A DNA stretch of 6,260 bases from Chloroflexota bacterium (GTDB lineage: Bacteria; Chloroflexota; Dormibacteria; Dormibacterales; Dormibacteraceae): NCBI GenBank assembly GCA_005888075.1, contig VBKD01000118.1:1-6260 (forward strand). Direction: 5' to 3'. The notes under the pieces are model-generated. The model was not told where the DNA came from, did not search any database, and saw nothing but the letters and a program-made list of their open reading frames with translations. A program made the translations under genes and the position numbers. Each line of letters begins with the position of its first letter. The first letter of the stretch is position 1. Of the stretch, positions 5,312-6,260 are shown in pieces.

Positions 5312-6260
5312 ATGGGCGCGCGGACGTCGGCGCGGCCGGTGGCCATCGCGCGTGGGGCGCGCGTCAACCTCGGCTTGCTCGCGATCCTGTCGATCGCGTT
5401 CTTCACGGGCTGGCTAGCGTTTGCCTTCGCCACCGCGCCCGCGAGATGGTCTCTCGTAGTTCATGCGGCGGGCGGCTTTGCGATCGTCGCCTTGCTGCCG
5501 TGGAAATCCATGATCGCCCGGCGCGGGCTCGATCGGCCCCGAGCCGGCCGTTGGGCCTCGATCCTGCTCGGGGTCCTCGTGGTCATTTCGCTCGGCGCGG
5601 GAATCCTTCATTCCACCGGCCTCCTGGTCTACTGGGGCCCGCTGACCGCGATGGACTTTCACGTCGGCGCCGCAATCGCGGCGGTGCCCTTGGTGGTCTG
5701 GCATGTCGTGGCGCGGCGAGTTCGCGTTCGGCCCACCGATCTCTCGCGGCGGAACGTCCTCCGTGCCGGAGCCGTCGTCGCCGGCGCGGCGGTCGCGTAT
5801 GCCGGAACGGAGATGCTGGTCAAAGCAACCGGCATCCCGGGCGCAGTGCGCCGCTTCACCGGCTCGTATGAAGCCGGTTCATTCCAGCCGGATCAGATGC
5901 CCGTCAGCTCGTGGATCCTGGATGCGATCCCGCGGATCGACCAGAACGCGTGGCATCTATCCGCCGGCGGCCGTGAATGGTCCTATGACCAGCTCTTCGC
6001 GTTCGATGACCGCTTGACCGCCACCCTGGACTGCACCGGTGGATTCTTCTCGACCCAGGAGTGGGCCGGGGCGCGGCTGGATCGCCTGATCGGAAACGCC
6101 GGCGGCGCGAGCATTCGCGTCGTGTCGGCCACGGGCTATGACCGGCGCTTTCCCATCGAGCGCGCGGGCTCACTGCTGCTCGCGACCCGATTCGGCGGAC
6201 AGGCGCTGGATCCGGGGCACGGGTTTCCGGCTCGCCTGGTGGTACCCGAGGGACGCGGCT
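5312..6260 (+). CDS. Membrane-anchored molybdopterin-dependent oxidoreductase, sulfite-oxidase fold (partial, 3' end beyond the window)
   Basis: 316 codons are visible with no stop before the right edge. ATG 5312 is the first start after an in-frame TAG at 5300. Residues 19-41, 47-64, 82-103 and 111-133 are four hydrophobic helices. Histidines at 51, 100, 117 and 131 lie in or beside them and are possible heme b ligands, as in cytochrome b561 or YedZ-like subunits. A basic cytoplasmic loop (134-147) ends in SRRNVLR (145-151), a twin-arginine-like motif, followed by a fifth helix (149-169). The rest is an oxidoreductase molybdopterin-binding domain: TLDCTGGFFSTQEW, with Cys 241 as predicted Mo ligand, and HGFPARLVVPEGRG (303-316). 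Positive charges at 65-81 and 134-147 support an N-in, C-out layout with the Moco domain outside. The substrate is unknown; reductase of oxidised sulfur groups, as for YedY/MsrP, is one option. Confidence 0.9.
   Translation, partial: MGARTSARPVAIARGARVNLGLLAILSIAFFTGWLAFAFATAPARWSLVVHAAGGFAIVALLPWKSMIARRGLDRPRAGRWASILLGVLVVISLGAGILHSTGLLVYWGPLTAMDFHVGAAIAAVPLVVWHVVARRVRVRPTDLSRRNVLRAGAVVAGAAVAYAGTEMLVKATGIPGAVRRFTGSYEAGSFQPDQMPVSSWILDAIPRIDQNAWHLSAGGREWSYDQLFAFDDRLTATLDCTGGFFSTQEWAGARLDRLIGNAGGASIRVVSATGYDRRFPIERAGSLLLATRFGGQALDPGHGFPARLVVPEGRG

Overview
The window is GC-rich and densely coding, with short intergenic gaps, overlapping stop/start codons and frequent GTG/TTG starts. This suits a high-GC soil or environmental bacterium. 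The gene content (PadR regulator, BNR-repeat protein paired with a MoaD/ThiS-like protein, DrrA-type ABC exporter, membrane molybdenum enzyme) points to Actinomycetota, Chloroflexota or a related lineage. The phylum cannot be fixed from this sequence alone. No tRNA, rRNA, CRISPR array, transposase or phage gene was seen.

Layout. Bases 1-319 (minus) hold the start of a PadR-family winged-helix repressor that runs off the left edge. Bases 402-1810 (minus) are a two-gene unit: a 371-residue protein with at least five BNR/Asp-box repeats, overlapped by 4 nt (GTGA) with a 98-residue MoaD/ThiS-like beta-grasp protein ending in Gly-Gly. Bases 1811-1992 form a divergent intergenic region carrying a perfect 10-bp-arm hairpin flanked by a 14-bp direct repeat, a REP-like element.

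Bases 1993-4585 (plus) are a tightly coupled three-gene ABC-2 exporter operon: ATPase, permease, permease. It converges on a minus-strand Dph6/MJ0570-type ATP-pyrophosphatase (4605-5258) with a 19-nt gap. Divergent from that gene, a polytopic molybdopterin-dependent oxidoreductase starts at 5312 and runs off the right edge. It has four histidine-containing membrane helices, an internal twin-arginine motif, a fifth helix, then a sulfite-oxidase-fold domain with the Moco-ligand cysteine in an LDCTGG motif.

How the genes work together. The ABC genes clearly make one heteromeric exporter of unknown substrate. The BNR and MoaD-like proteins are very likely made as a translationally coupled pair. 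The oxidoreductase looks like a single-chain version of a membrane heme subunit plus exported Moco subunit. No functional link between these units is shown by the sequence. The most unusual points are the BNR/ubiquitin-fold pair, the internal Tat motif in the Moco enzyme, and the REP-like hairpin with a perfect palindrome close to the ABC operon start.
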